Positions 47,780-58,713 of a stretch of DNA of 64,000 bases are shown here, piece after piece. A program made the position numbers and the translations under genes. Below the pieces are notes generated by a model. It saw only the letters and a program-made list of their open reading frames with translations. It was not told the origin of the DNA and made no database searches. Every line of letters starts with the position of its first letter. The stretch's first letter is position 1. The stretch is from Metallyticus violacea. Lineage: Eukaryota > Arthropoda > Insecta > Mantodea > Metallyticidae. Location: NCBI GenBank assembly GCA_030762175.1, contig CM060831.1:136212001-136276000 (forward strand), written 5' to 3'.

Positions 47780-48136
47780 ACTACTGGCCATTAAAATTGC
47801 AACGCCCATACGACACACGTTAAACCGACCCCACATTTTCTCAAAAGGAACAATTAGGACTCGTGGAAAGTACGACAGCAATACCAGCAGAAGTTTGAAT
47901 TTGATCAAGGGAGATTGTAACATACTGAAAGTGCGGGATGTCATTCCAAGAAATTAGTGCTCGTGTTGGGCAAAATGCGTCCACGGAGAAACACACATGT
48001 AATCAATGGATCGAGGTAGGACGTGCACACAGACGTGAAGGATCCCAACGGTCTCGACAAACCGAACGAGAAGATACTTTATTTCAATATGGCGTTGTGA
48101 ACACCACAATAAGCTGCAGTTTTAATGGGCAGCAGC
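47780..48136 (+). mobile_element. Tc1-like transposon reduced to a MITE-like 357-bp copy
   Basis: Inverted ends ACTACTGGCCATTAAAATTG and (from the right) GCTGCTGCCCATTAAAACTG, each inside a TA target duplication (47778-47779 and 48137-48138). The 5' part encodes the transposase N-terminus (next entry); the catalytic part is deleted between about 48085 and 48110. The terminal motif TGGCCATTAAAATTGC is one I associate with Tc1-type elements dispersed in insect genomes. Dead and non-autonomous. Confidence 0.93.
47938..48100 (+). pseudogene. Tc1-like transposase, N-terminal fragment
   Basis: Open frame reading MSFQEISARVGQNAST, CNQWIEVGRAHRREGSQRSR and QTEREDTLFQYGVV. This fits the paired-like DNA-binding region of Tc1 transposases (FRExAxRxGxxxxTVxRxWxQWxxEGRxxRRxGSG). 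The DDE core is absent; the frame runs directly into the element's right inverted repeat. At about 50 residues it represents roughly one sixth of a complete enzyme. Confidence 0.85.
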
Positions 48137-48557
48137 TACTTTGTTTAAATTTGATTAAAAAAATAGAATATATCCTGAAATCATGCAATTATTGTAGTTT
48201 TAATTTTGTAATTTAAAACATTTTTAAAAAATGCTGTTCTCATCAGAGTCAGTTTTTCCATAGAGTGGATACCTTCCCATGTAGGCATTAGTACTCCCTT
48301 GCATCATTAAAATGAGTTCATCTTTAAGTACACCCTACCCCAAAATATATTCAGATACTTAAGTATTTTTAATAAATTGAAATCAGTAGTTTCATCATGA
48401 TTGCCAATGCACTAATTGAAGCACAGATCGCCTTACTATTTCTAAACTAAAATACATAGTATAAAAACCATTAAATAATATATGGAAGGAATAAATTATT
48501 CTAAAGTGCAAAGTGGGAAGGTTTTTAACTTATAATGAAGAGTATAAGTTATAGTAC

Positions 48558-48577
48558 GCACACACATACATACACAC

Positions 48578-48626
<49 letters not shown>
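48558..48626. repeat. (CA)n/(TA)n composite microsatellite
   Basis: A stretch of CACACATACATACACACATA followed by about 22 TA units, directly before a copy of the fold-back arm described at 10492. Confidence 0.94.
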
Positions 48627-48627
<1 letters not shown>

Positions 48628-48690
48628 CTAAAGTAACAATAACTAGAAAAGCAGAAAAGGATAAAACACTAAGAAAAAGTCACAGATAAG
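48627..48690 (+). repeat. Single arm of the fold-back element family
   Basis: Matches the left arm at 10492-10554: AACAATAACTAGAAAAGCAG, AAAAGGATAAAACACTAAGA and AAGTCACAGATA. There is no inverted partner downstream. It shows that the element near 10.5 kb is a dispersed family. Confidence 0.8.
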
Positions 48691-48858
48691 TAATATTTTA
48701 GTTACATTGCTAATAGTAAATCAATATTTTTAATTTATGCATATATAGCATATATGCAATACTATTATTTTAATATATATACACACATTACTATTAGAGT
48801 AAAAAAGAAACCGAACTTTCATTGCATCTACCTTACTATTTAGGTAACTTCTTTGCCT

Positions 48859-49163
48859 CGTCGGTTCTGGTGGTGCAGTGGTAACCATACTTGCCATCTA
48901 AACTCAAGATCGCGGGTTCAAACAACCCGGTCAGGATCGATGGATTTTTTGGGCGTAAAAATCCTAAGTATGGCTTCCTTCCGAAGGGAAGTAAAGCCGT
49001 GGATCCCGTGTCGTACATTTACAGCACATAAAAGAACCTCAAGCCTGAAAAAAGAGGCCTCTGAGCAAAATTTGTCGGCCGTTTCACGCCCTGATTTGAA
49101 TGGATCGCTGATGACCTGAGATGTTAAAAAGCGTCCGTAAATAAACCAAATCAGAAAACTCAA
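48859..49163 (+). repeat. SINE family A, full length, with target-site duplication
   Basis: Head TCGGTTCTGGTGGTGCAGTG, AACCATACTTGCCATCTAAA, box B GGTTCAAACAACCCGG (with an extra AAC), body and the AAATAAACCAAATCA tail. TTCTTTGCCT is duplicated at 48849-48858 and 49164-49173. The promoter box B is damaged by the AAC insertion. Confidence 0.95.
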
Positions 49164-49224
49164 TTCTTTGCCTTGCCTGGAGTATCATATACGTCCCGAG
49201 GCCTATGGTATACTGCATATGTGC

Positions 49225-49640
49225 AGAGGTTCATCTATTTTGACTAACACGATGCACAACCAAGTACATTTAGAATTCATTTCTGTCAATAAGGAGACAA
49301 TGCCGTCATTCTTAGGCGTTGTTGTGATTCAGTGCGATGACAAACGTATCATTTGTGGCAAGGAAAGAATTGGATTCTTCATTATGACATTGTTCAGCAC
49401 ACTGATCGCACCGGGTGAGCAAATTCCTCGCAAAGTTTGAAATACTTGTCCTTCCTCATGCCCTTTATTCTCCAGATCTTGCCCCCGCTAATTACTACCG
49501 ATTTTCGATTGTTAAAAACTTGCTCAAGTGGCGGATGTTCGATTCAGTCGAAAAGGGAGGAGTATCACTGACCAAGGAGGTTACTTTGAAGGCATTGTTG
49601 TGTAAAAGGGTCCATTTGCTCAATTATAAAATTTTCTATG
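49225..49640 (+). pseudogene. Mariner transposase fragment, catalytic core and C-terminus
   Basis: Reads VHLEFISVNKET and VVV (the block before the second catalytic Asp). In other frames it gives WILHYDIVQHTD (second Asp block, HHDN to HYDI), FLAKFEILVLPHALYSPDLA and PANYYRFSIVKNL. The last is the third block with the final Asp replaced by Asn (APAD to APAN). SPDLAP is intact. At least two frameshifts are needed to follow the protein, and no terminal repeats or TA duplication could be fixed. It is a separate mariner lineage from the 41 kb copy. Confidence 0.78.
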
Positions 49641-49644
49641 CAAA

Positions 49645-51867
49645 ATTCGGTTTCTTTTTGACTCTACTAGTATATGCACATAAAAGTAAAAGTGCAAACA
49701 ATCTCAACTTTATATTTCTTATAAGAATTCTAAGAGAATTCTAAGACTTAATAAAGACAAGATCTGTCCCATTGAATACAGCAATTATATTACTTTCCTA
49801 TCAGCCTTCCGCTCAGTTACTAACCTCTGGTATGCGCACGATTCCCAAAGCAAGTTGCAGTCGATATGAGGGACCATGAAACATACAAGCAATTTGCATT
49901 ACACTTCTCGTGGTCTGTGGTCCTTGAATCGTGATGCTCCTAGCATTATTGATATACAGGTTGCATAATCCATCACGTGTTGCATTCATTTCGTATGCAG
50001 GCATTAGGGAGATCGTGCAATTTCATTTCCTTCCAGCGTTTAATTGGAGTGTGAAAGTAAAAGAATAAGTTATGACTAGCAAGAATTAAGAATGAAATGT
50101 ACTTGGGATGCATTAATATTTTTAATGCAAAAATTCTTCAAATTTATCTTAATATTTACCGAACATTTTGGATATAATGTTCCTATAAATTTTCCAATAC
50201 AAGAAAACAGAGGCACACTTCTTAATTAAAAATAAAACGACACCTTTGAGGGATGTGGGTTTGTTGTCCTAGTAGCTAAAGGGAAGAGCTACCGAATAGA
50301 GAGGTAGCAGCCTTTGGACTGTAAACCATGTTCGGTGACTACTGGAATGCTGAGTAATGGTTGCCTGTCCATCTGCAGCCCATGAAACTGTGTGCAACAG
50401 AGGCAGAGATTTCAAACTTACCCTTACGCTAGAGTTGTGCTTAGTGTTAGTTTGGAGTTGTGAATGTTATTGTGCCTCTTCTAAAAATTCCTGTTTACCC
50501 GATATAACGGAAGCCATCATCATTGCACTTTCTTTGCTACAAGATGGAAAAGAAGCCATTAGCCCTATCTTCCATAAGAAATATCTCCCTTATACAGTTC
50601 GGAATACATGCAAAAATTATACTTTTAAAAGAGCATACATTTTTCCACATAATTATCATTTTATTTACCTTATGTTACTACATTACAGTTTCCCATGATT
50701 TCGCTATATGCTAAATGTGATTAACTACCAATATGCTTCCTACAAAGTAACTTTTGGCAAACGTCATTCTTTGGAATTGAACTGGATTTTCTCCGCTGCC
50801 GTTTGTAAAAGCAGACGTAATTGATGCAAGGGCGACTATAGCTGTAAGGATAAATTGAATGCAACGGCTGCCAGCTTGAGCTAGCCTTTCGAGTCTGTTG
50901 TGCCAAAAGGAAGAAAGAGGACGATTAAAAAATCCTTTAAAAGAGCCAAATTTTAAATTTATAAATAGTAATGAAATACATATAATAAAATATACAAATA
51001 TATAAGAATATAAACCTCTTTTTTAGAAAAAAACTGAATAGATGTTTCCGGACTTCCAGAGTTTTTACCTAAATATCTTTCGCTAGTAAAATAAAGCGAA
51101 GTAAGAAAATTTATATATAATGTCCATATTAAGCTCGTCAGTTTATAATAGATTATTTATTAATGGTTAATCAACTACGAGACTATTAATATTTTGTAAA
51201 TCACTAACCCACTTAATATTTTATTAATTTTAAGAACAATCGATAAACTAAAATTCTTTCATTTCAAGAAAAAATGTTTCTACTTTCTCAAAATTATATT
51301 TTAAAAGAATTAGTTTAATAAAAGAAAGTTTTTAAACAATTTATTTATTTTAACTTCTTTCTCCTTCCAAATACTCTATTCTATCCTTTATTATTGGTTT
51401 AATTAATTTCTTAACTTAAACATATTAAGACGGATCACAATCTCACGATTCTTTGCAAGAGTTTTTATTGTAAATAGGTAGTTTCGTTCTGTTTAATCTC
51501 CAGGTTAATTATTGAAACGACTGTGAGTTTTCTTTAAATAATAAACGGCATTTGTAGCATTTAAATTTCCAAAATACAGAAGTGAGGCAGAGAATAAAAT
51601 TAGAGCAGAATTTCAGGAAGGATAAATGGTAGTTTTCACAACACCGAACTTAGTATAAATTTATGTAACTTAAACGAGATAGCTATATCCGTTTTTACTT
51701 TGTTATACAGGCTATATTTTTATTTATTTTATTTCTTATTCACTAGGAAGAATTGGAGTTTTACAGACAGGGCCAATGAACTTTTCAGTTTCCAACATGT
51801 TACAACTTATTATCATTTTTATCTGCAGAAATAATTTATAAATGCTGCTTATAAAACCTGAAATTAC

Positions 51868-51904
<37 letters not shown>

Positions 51905-52258
51905 TAAATATTTTAAAATGTCGGTTCTATATTACATACCTTGCAGTCGCGAAGGGTTATAACGTTTAAACGATGGTCAGTATTGCAGATAACTCTTTAG
52001 TATTGAAAGATAAGTTTTTTCCTTCTTATTTCATAAATTGTACAATTTAATAAGAAAAGCACAGGGCTACTCAAAAAACGTTTTCCGTGTATTTACAATA
52101 AACCACATTCATATTATAAAATCTCTCAGATGTTCAATGTGTCTCCTCACAGAGGTCAATGCGATAGTTCATTTCCTCCAATGGTATCGTCAATGACATC
52201 TTGGTGTCATTGAAACGCGTCTTCCATCTTAAGTCAGAAGGTAATGGTGCTAGTAAGA
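49645..52258. other. Unassigned AT-rich stretch with one microsatellite
   Basis: No gene recognised. A (TAT)n run lies at 51866-51905. A short open frame at 50357-50698 has no recognisable motif. Confidence 0.4.
51866..51905. repeat. (TAT)n microsatellite
   Basis: About 13 TAT units in an AT-rich context. Confidence 0.97.
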
Positions 52259-52261
52259 TGA

Positions 52262-52495
52262 AGTAGCAGAGTCGCCGAAGGGTTCGAATCCCGCCAAGGC
52301 CATCCTCCCTGACTGAGCTTTTTTCCAGGTTTTACTCAGTCCTCATAACTGGCAAATGCCGGGGAGGTACCCTAAACTTAGGCCTGGAACGTTTCCTTCC
52401 TTAAAAAAATCCTTTCCCAATTCATCATCCCATTTCATACATCATCAGTGTTCACCGCCTGTGGTGCTACAGTAGTAAAAAAGGGCCTTAAACAC
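52262..52495 (+). repeat. SINE family B, nearly complete, head damaged
   Basis: The head is replaced by AGCAGAGTCGCCGAAG, but box B (GGTTCGAATCCCGCC) is perfect. It is followed by the CCTGACTGAGCTTTTTTCCA region, GGCAAATGCCGGGGAGGTAC core and the TCATCAGTGTTCACCGCCTG tail with TTAAACACC. Family A copy 52593 lies 100 bp downstream. Confidence 0.92.
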
Positions 52496-52592
52496 CATTA
52501 AAAATGGCCTTTTCTTATTCAGCAGCTGGGAGTGAGACAGTAAACGTGAGGGCACTGAATGTTTTGTAGCCAAGGCATCATGTTCAGATATG

Positions 52593-52884
52593 TCGATTCT
52601 GGTTGTGTAGTGGTAACCATACTTTCCTCGTAAAGTCAAGATCGCGTGTTCAATCACGGACAGAGTCGATGGCTTTTTTCGGGTGTAAAAATTCTAAGTA
52701 TGGATTCCTTCGGAAGGGAAGTAAAGTCTGGGTCACGGCATTTACGGCACGAAAAAGAACCTCAAGCCTGAAAAAAGAAGTCTCTGAACAAAATTTGTCG
52801 TCCGTTTCACGCCCTGAATTGAATGTGACGCTGATGACCTGAGATGTTAAAGAACGTCCTTAAATAAATAAAATAAAAAACATC
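52593..52884 (+). repeat. SINE family A, full length, with target-site duplication
   Basis: Head TCGATTCTGGTTGTGTAGTG, AACCATACTTTCCTCG, box B GTTCAATCACGGAC (weakened), body GGAAGGGAAGTAAAGTCTGG and tail AAATAAATAAAATAAAAAA. CAGATATG is duplicated at 52585-52592 and 52885-52892. Confidence 0.94.
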
Positions 52885-53341
52885 CAGATATGACATCCTG
52901 TCTAATTCAAATTAAGCGAAATGGCACAAAAGGCGACCATTTTAGAAGAATCTCTTAAACTTCCCCACAAACTAGTGTGGCGGTTCACTCTGCCTTTTTT
53001 GAGACATTCATCATTGCAACTAATCTGGTTGCCAAATATTTATCCATCAGCAATTCTTGGAATCTCTGCAAAAGTCTTTTCTTTGGTCGCAGCTTGAAGA
53101 ACTAGCAGTCAATACGATTTCTCCTGCAATTCATACTTTTCAAAGCATTCTCATCGGCTGCCATATATCTGTCCATGCAGTGTCTTTAAATTTTGTATTT
53201 CACACATGGATTGATTTATCGGTTTGTTGTTCGCTCTTTTGTCTTTCGGAAGCGACGTTGAACGTAGCAAAATTCGAGCTCATAAAATTATTCAGTAAAA
53301 ATGCCATCTATTGGCGAAAATATAGCATTGAACTGGAAATA

Positions 53342-53890
53342 CCGTGCGGTCCATTTCAAACCTGCCGGGTTCTAGCGGGCCGTGCGATTCGTATTTACTG
53401 GGAGAACCAACTGCTCCCTCGCACGGAGCAAAATCAATCACGAAGCACGTCCCAGCCGCTCGGATTATTCTAACATCTTGTTGAAAACACGCGAGTTACA
53501 GTAAATCCCTTGTTTACAATGGTACTGTATCGAGCAACGAATATTCATTGCTGAAACTTAAAGAGACAATCTTACGGCAGATGTGCACTAAATTTCGACG
53601 TCGTTTTGCTGGAGCTACTATCCCTCCAAGACTAAGTAACTGCACTATTCAGAAAGTGGCGTGAAACGGGGTCTGTTAAAGACAAAAAGAAAAACCGAAA
53701 GATGACAGAGGGGATGTTCAGGCAAGAATGTAGATTAGCACAAGAACGTGGCATCTCAGGAACATCAACATTAAGAGAACTGAATATGCTGCACTTTATC
53801 CATATAGTGTGATAGTATCTCGCATTGCCGTTGTAAACTGAGCCGTACGGCCCGCAAGAATGGCCGGCAGATTTGAAATGGAACGCACTG
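53342..53890 (+). mobile_element. Deleted Tc1/mariner-superfamily transposon with 50-bp inverted ends
   Basis: The outer TA is at 53340-53341 and 53891-53892. The left end CCGTGCGGTCCATTTCAAAC and the right end (reverse complement) CAGTGCGTTCCATTTCAAAT match over about 25 bp. The similarity continues through CTGCCGG and a subterminal GCGGGCCGT on each side, about 50 bp in all. The interior holds the N-terminal part of a transposase only. The length of 549 bp indicates a large internal deletion. Confidence 0.9.
53512..53850 (+). pseudogene. Transposase N-terminal region (helix-turn-helix), frameshifted
   Basis: Fragments in three frames fit the leading HTH of a family of arthropod transposases: KRQSYGR, then KFRRRFAGATIPPRLSN-like residues in a neighbouring frame, and KWRETGSVKDKKKNRKMTEG. 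RLAQERGISGTSTLRELNML and HFIHIV follow. The block GISRTSTLRxLxMLHFxPY is the second half of the DNA-binding region in this group. The catalytic core is missing and the copy enters the right inverted repeat within 50 bp. Internal deletion and frameshifts make it dead. Confidence 0.72.
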
Positions 53891-53891
53891 T

Positions 53892-54449
53892 ACTTATAAA
53901 AGTAAATGTCTGGATTATTTTAGCTCATTGTGCAATTTGTGAATTTGTTTTTTTAAAGTCTTGGAAATGTTATTGACTAACCCGTACATGTTTGACCATG
54001 TGCCTCTAAGCTACTAATGCAACATTCCTATATATACATTCTTACGACGCGTAATGGGTTTGAATAAATTATCGAAAACTTCATCTTTGTACGTAACAAT
54101 ACTTTAAACAGAGATCTGACCGACAGATTTGGAATATTCGCTGTATCTTTCTACGGCAGATAAGATCAGTACGTACAAACGATCGCCGAAAGTGTATCAG
54201 AAAAGAAAAATGATCCAAGATGAGAACAATGGGTGGATTCAAATCTCTAACGGGGCAATTACATGTTTTGGGCACGCGCCGAATTGCTCACGAGCTCTTT
54301 TGTTTTTAACAGCGCCATGTTTAATGTGCGGTGAAGTTGCTGACCACTCTGTAATGGTACACTGACCATCTAGATGTACTCTCTAGAACCAAAGTTCCGG
54401 CAAGCTTAAGTTTTAAAGTCGTATCGTTTGTTACACGTGCATGTCAACG
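53892..54449. other. Unassigned stretch
   Basis: No recognised feature. Confidence 0.4.
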
Positions 54450-54702
54450 CCTGTTTTTATTACTGAGGCACCACAGGCGGTGAACACTGATGATACATGA
54501 AATGGTATTTCGGAAAGGATTCTTTTTAGGAAGGAAAGGTTCCAGGTCTAAGTTTGGGGTACCTCCTCGGCATTTGCCATTTAGGAGAACTGAGGAAAAC
54601 CTGCAAAAACCTAGGTCAAGGAGGACGGTTCTGGCGGGATTCGAACCCCAGACCTCCCGCTCACGAGTCCGCACCTTAACAACCTTGGCCACCCGTGGCG
54701 GT
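54450..54702 (-). repeat. SINE family B, full-length copy
   Basis: Minus strand: head GACCGCCACGGGTGGCCAAG, TGCGGACTCGTGAGCGGGAG, box B GGTTCGAATCCCGCCAG, core GGCAAATGCCGAGGAGGTAC and tail GTATCATCAGTGTTCACCGC with AACAGGCGTTGA. This is the best copy for the family consensus. Confidence 0.95.
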
Positions 54703-55128
54703 CGGAACTGTTTAGATAAAGAGAAAATGCAATCTTATGATCTGGAGTGCAGTTTTGGAGACCACGTGAATTTAAGATGTTTTTGGCGTAAATACAATTA
54801 AAATCGGGTTTATCCCGGGGGCGAAGCGTCGGGAACAATATTCAGATAAGCAGAGAAGTTTAAAGCATGTCGTTTTATTTCAATTTTAAGCAATCTTTAA
54901 ATTGTAAATATATCTACCAAACTTTTTGGAGTATGTTAAATTATTTTATTATCAAGGGTGTTCATTTTATTTCGATCTTATTATTGGTGAACGGCTATCT
55001 ATGTCGTAGACAGTGAAAGCGAGTAATCTGCTGGGAAAGTTACGATATTCAAGGAATGGCTTACCAACACCACTAGGTGATATTACAGAGATGTCCTAAA
55101 CTAGCGTACAAGTTCACATTTCCGTGAG
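54703..55128. other. Unassigned stretch
   Basis: No recognised feature. Confidence 0.4.
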
Positions 55129-55129
55129 A

Positions 55130-55420
55130 CAAGTTGGATATTGTATCACAATAATGCACATTTTAAATGCTGTTGTTTAACATCCCATCCTTTCTATAGC
55201 CAGGTTTTGCCTCTTGGGAATTTGTTCTTTTTCCCCAAATTAAAGAAGTATGTTCCTGGGAGATATTTGCCTTCATCAGAAGCAGTGAGGAAGGCTGCGG
55301 AGGCAATTCTGAAGGACCTGTCAAAAACGGTTTGAAGCCTGTCTTTGAAGACTGTCGAAACGCCGGGACAGATGTATTGCATCCATTTCACTTCGAGAAA
55401 GATCATTAAAATTATGAGGA
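55130..55420 (+). pseudogene. Degraded mariner transposase C-terminal fragment
   Basis: Reads LYHNNAHFK (position of the HHDN block, with Asp changed to Asn), then FYSQVLPLGNLFFFPKLKKY, VPGRYLPSSEAVRKAAEAIL and KDLSKT. A frame shift after it gives KNGLKPVFEDCRNAGTDVLH and PFHFEKDH. The pattern (FFLFPKLKKxLxGRRxSSxEE, WLKDLxxxxF, CxxxxGxYxE) is that of mariner C-termini, with about 20 residues lost between the second and third blocks. Terminal repeats were not found. It is the most decayed of the mariner remnants here. Confidence 0.6.
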
Positions 55421-56127
55421 CGAGTGAAGATACGCTGTAATTCTTTATAGAACATCCCTCGTTAGTTTCCCATGTCTCAGAAAGCCACGCTTTGCCATCG
55501 ATTTACTCTGTGTACATATTCAGTTCGCTGTTATACTCTCGCGTGGCTAACATTTCACCGCTTTCCACTGGACTATCCAAGCGGGACAAGATAAACTTTA
55601 GGACTTTGTAATTACATACTAAGTTTCCCGGACTATGGCCTTTATTAATGCTTAATTTGCGGGATTTGATATCCGTTTCTCAGTGATTGCCTTCATCGTA
55701 TTGCAGGTGTTACAAAACCTCAGGCAAGAAGTTTCTGATATTTAGTAATCACGGGTTTTGCCACACCTGTGCCTAGTTTCCTGGAAGCGTTCGCCGGGGC
55801 AAGGGAGAGTTCCAATTGGATAATTGCCACTAGCATTGCCGCAGACTATGTAACTTGTTCTCACAGTGACAATTATCGAATAAAGCTGCCAAGGTGCGAA
55901 AACTGTACATCGTATGAAACACAGAGAGAGGGGAAAAAATCGATTTATAGAACACTTCACTCGCTAGCCGCTTTCCAAGCTTCATGCCCAGGTTTGAAAG
56001 CGGGTTTCCTTACTCTGGGTATACAATATCTGCGATATCTATGGCTCCATTTATTTTATTAAAAATACTTAATTAGTTCTACGAAGCAAACAATATGATA
56101 TTAAAGTTTGTGTTTCTTAATTCAATT

Positions 56128-56128
<1 letters not shown>

Positions 56129-56180
<52 letters not shown>
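56129..56180. repeat. (AAT)n microsatellite
   Basis: About 17 units. Confidence 0.97.
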
Positions 56181-56561
56181 CTCTTTCTTAACCCATATCT
56201 GTGCTTTATTTTCCTATTCATCCATTTCGAATGTTGTTCTTATATAGTAAATGATGTTTTTTCATATTTATGATATTTATCTAAACAATCTTGTTGAGTT
56301 GGCTAGAGCTCTGAGTTGCTGGAACTATAGGCCCAAATTCTATCCAAGCAATCAGAGTGATGTTTGCTAAGGATTTATGGTGGAATTACTCTTGGCATTG
56401 TTCCATTTTCCCGGTATGTGATATTGTAAAAAATAAAATATCAGAATGCAAATTAAATTATCAATTATAAATGGGTATTGGTTTTGAACGCGAAATGCAT
56501 GCCAAATAAGTAAATGTCAGAGGGTGTCAGAGTTATAGACAGTAAGGTAAAAGTAGCTTGT

Positions 56562-56612
56562 GAGACGACGACAACAACAACAATAATAATAATAATAATA
56601 ACAATAACAATC
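56562..56612. repeat. (CAA)n/(AAT)n composite microsatellite
   Basis: GACGACAACAACAACAATAA grading into AAT units and AACAATAACAAT. Confidence 0.93.
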
Positions 56613-56743
56613 GTAGATATTTCTACTTGTTAGCATTTGCCCCTTTCGGGTTCTTACGGACCATGTAAACCTTCGAAATTTTAGTTGCACTTAACACGTA
56701 GATATGTAAGATGGATAGGTGAGCTGTCAGTCACTTGAAGAGT

Positions 56744-56798
56744 CATCTAATGTTATACTAAGGTGTTACTTGGACGTGAAATGGCCGGTAATTTTGTC
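56744..56798 (-). repeat. SINE family A2 fragment
   Basis: Reverse complement of the A2 segment at about 20035-20095: CAAAATTACCGGCCATTTCA (exact, continuing through CGTC), then a diverged TAACACCTTAGTATAACATT and AGATGA. It is a short tail-region fragment. Confidence 0.75.
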
Positions 56799-57109
56799 TT
56801 ATTTCATGTTCAGCTTACAATATAATTTTATTATGCATTTTATTTATTTATTTGAATGCTAAGAAAATAACAACTAAAAGGGTCTCCATCTATCTAGCCC
56901 AGGTCATTTTAGATGTACCCCTCACAATTACAATTTTTACAATAATTAATGATATATTAATGCCTTAATCTAAATTCCAAATAAACAGAATACAAAATTT
57001 TCACTTCTGTTGCTCCAAACTGCAGTTCCCGGTTCATCAGCACAACGTACTGGAATTCCAGAGGACCCGGCTCTGAACCAACCCCAGATACCAAAATGAT
57101 ATCTACATA

Positions 57110-58711
57110 CCATTATTTTATCGATATACTATTATTTGTGAGAGTTTTCTTCTCTCTTCACTGTCCATTTCCACTTGTTTAACTTTAAGTAAATACTGAC
57201 CCATACTCCTGCATTCTTTTATGAATGTTCTCTTTGTTGTTCTATTATCCATTTTAAATTTTACCTTAATGAGTTCATTTCTCCAGTTTTCCGTTTCCTT
57301 ACAATCAAACATAGTATCTTATAAGTCTTCTTTCCCTCTATATAATGGGCATTCCCCTTGTGTAAAACATCGCCTTTTAACTTCCACACGCCTGCTCTCG
57401 TCCACGCTATACGCTCTCTTTCCTCCTTATTTGTTTTATTTATGTAAATTTCCCTTTCCCATGCCCATTTCATCTTATCATAAAATTCCAGTGATGACTT
57501 CCCTGTTAAATTACTAAATCGTTTTTGTATCTCTTTGTCTTCAAAACGCCTTCTCGCCTCTTTCCAAAAACCTCTAACATTTGTATCTATCCTCCATGTA
57601 TACTCTAATCCATTGCTCTGTAAAATATTTTAAACTACTCAACCACCCCTTAGTTAAAAATGATTCTTGATATAATAAACATTGCTTTACTAGATTATCT
57701 TCGTTTGGGTTTAGAGTCCTATGCCATTATTTTAAACCTCTCTCAATAGTTCCCATTTCTATTTGGTCAACTTCTTTTACAGCCGCAATTGGTAGGGCGA
57801 GACTTTCTTTGCAGCATAAACGGTGTAACTTATCCACTGTTTCCCAAGACTTTTCTATTCCCCAAATTTCAATACATAGAACATTCGCGCTTCGACTGTT
57901 GTATTATATATTCTTTTCCAGCCATTTGATTTCTAATTGTGGTATTTTCAAAATACATTCTTTCATAGTTCACATAGCTACTATCCCTTTTGCTAATACC
58001 AATCCGTTTTTATTTTCCCATTTTCGCCCTCCATCCATTTTTACACCTAAATAAATACAATCATTATAATCTTTATTTTCCTTCTTCCAATTTTCATATT
58101 TACTCAATTTCCCACCTTTCTTGCCTATTAGAATTTGTGTTTTATCTTGGTTCACCTTAAGGCTCCATTCTGAGCAGTGTTTATGTATTTCTTGCAAGGC
58201 TGTTTCGAGGCCAATTACTGTAATCGAGCTAACTCTAAATTGTCTGCAAATAATAAACCGGGAATCTGAATGTTGTTTATAGCTGGTATACAGTTGTTGT
58301 TTTCCTTTATATTTTGCAATATATCATCAATATATAAATTAAATAGCATTGGACTTAGCTTACATCCTTTTCTTGTCTTACTTCTCTGGTTATTAACCCT
58401 TCCTCATATCTTATACAAAAAAGTATTATCCTTATATAAGGCTTTTAGAATTTCTATCACGTGTTTACTATTTGCAAGTTTACACCACAATGATTGCAAT
58501 TCAATTTGATCGAAGGCTTTTTGCAAATCTACAAAAGCCAAGTATAATTTTCCTCTCTTGTTTTTTTTTTTTTAAATATTTATCTATTAAAGTTTTCAAA
58601 ATTTCAAAATGGTCAATTGTACTTCTTCCTTTAGGAAATCCCATTTGGTATTCAGATAGTATGCTCTAATTATATATTCATTTTTGTAATCTACTTGTGA
58701 AAATGTTATTA
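57110..58711 (-). mobile_element. Non-LTR retrotransposon, reverse transcriptase to C-terminus
   Basis: Minus strand, in order: FRKGRSTIDHFEILKTLI-like (RT block 2), YLAFVDLQKAFDQIE (block 3, catalytic Asp), GCKLSPMLFNLYIDDIL (block 4), PGLLFADNLELA (block 5, where the usual FADD is FADN). Then follow HCSEWSLKVNQDKTQIL, NDCIYLGVKMDGGRKWENK, IEKSWETVDKLHRLCCKESL and LKGDVLHKGNAHYIEGKKTY, ending ETENWRNELIKVKF. This is the standard order of a LINE ORF2 protein from finger to C-terminal His/Cys region. Frameshifts and stops interrupt it in at least six places, and the catalytic FADD is lost. No 3' tail or target duplication was fixed. Its 5' side is cut by the transposon at 58714. Confidence 0.85.
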
Positions 58712-58713
58712 TA

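Larger units (their letters stand above)
55430..56742. other. Unassigned stretch with two microsatellites
   Basis: No gene. (AAT)n at 56129-56180 and a (CAA/AAT)n run at 56562-56612. Confidence 0.5.

Noticed and set aside
48836..49163. Open frames on both strands containing arginine-rich peptides
   Set aside because: They lie in the family A SINE; the same happens at 52.6 and 60.2 kb.
50357..50698. 113-residue frame on the plus strand
   Set aside because: No domain, no splice context, composition typical of a chance frame.
53057..53340. First half of a 138-residue frame upstream of the 53342 transposon
   Set aside because: The frame runs across the transposon boundary, so it cannot be one gene, and the upstream part has no recognisable motif.
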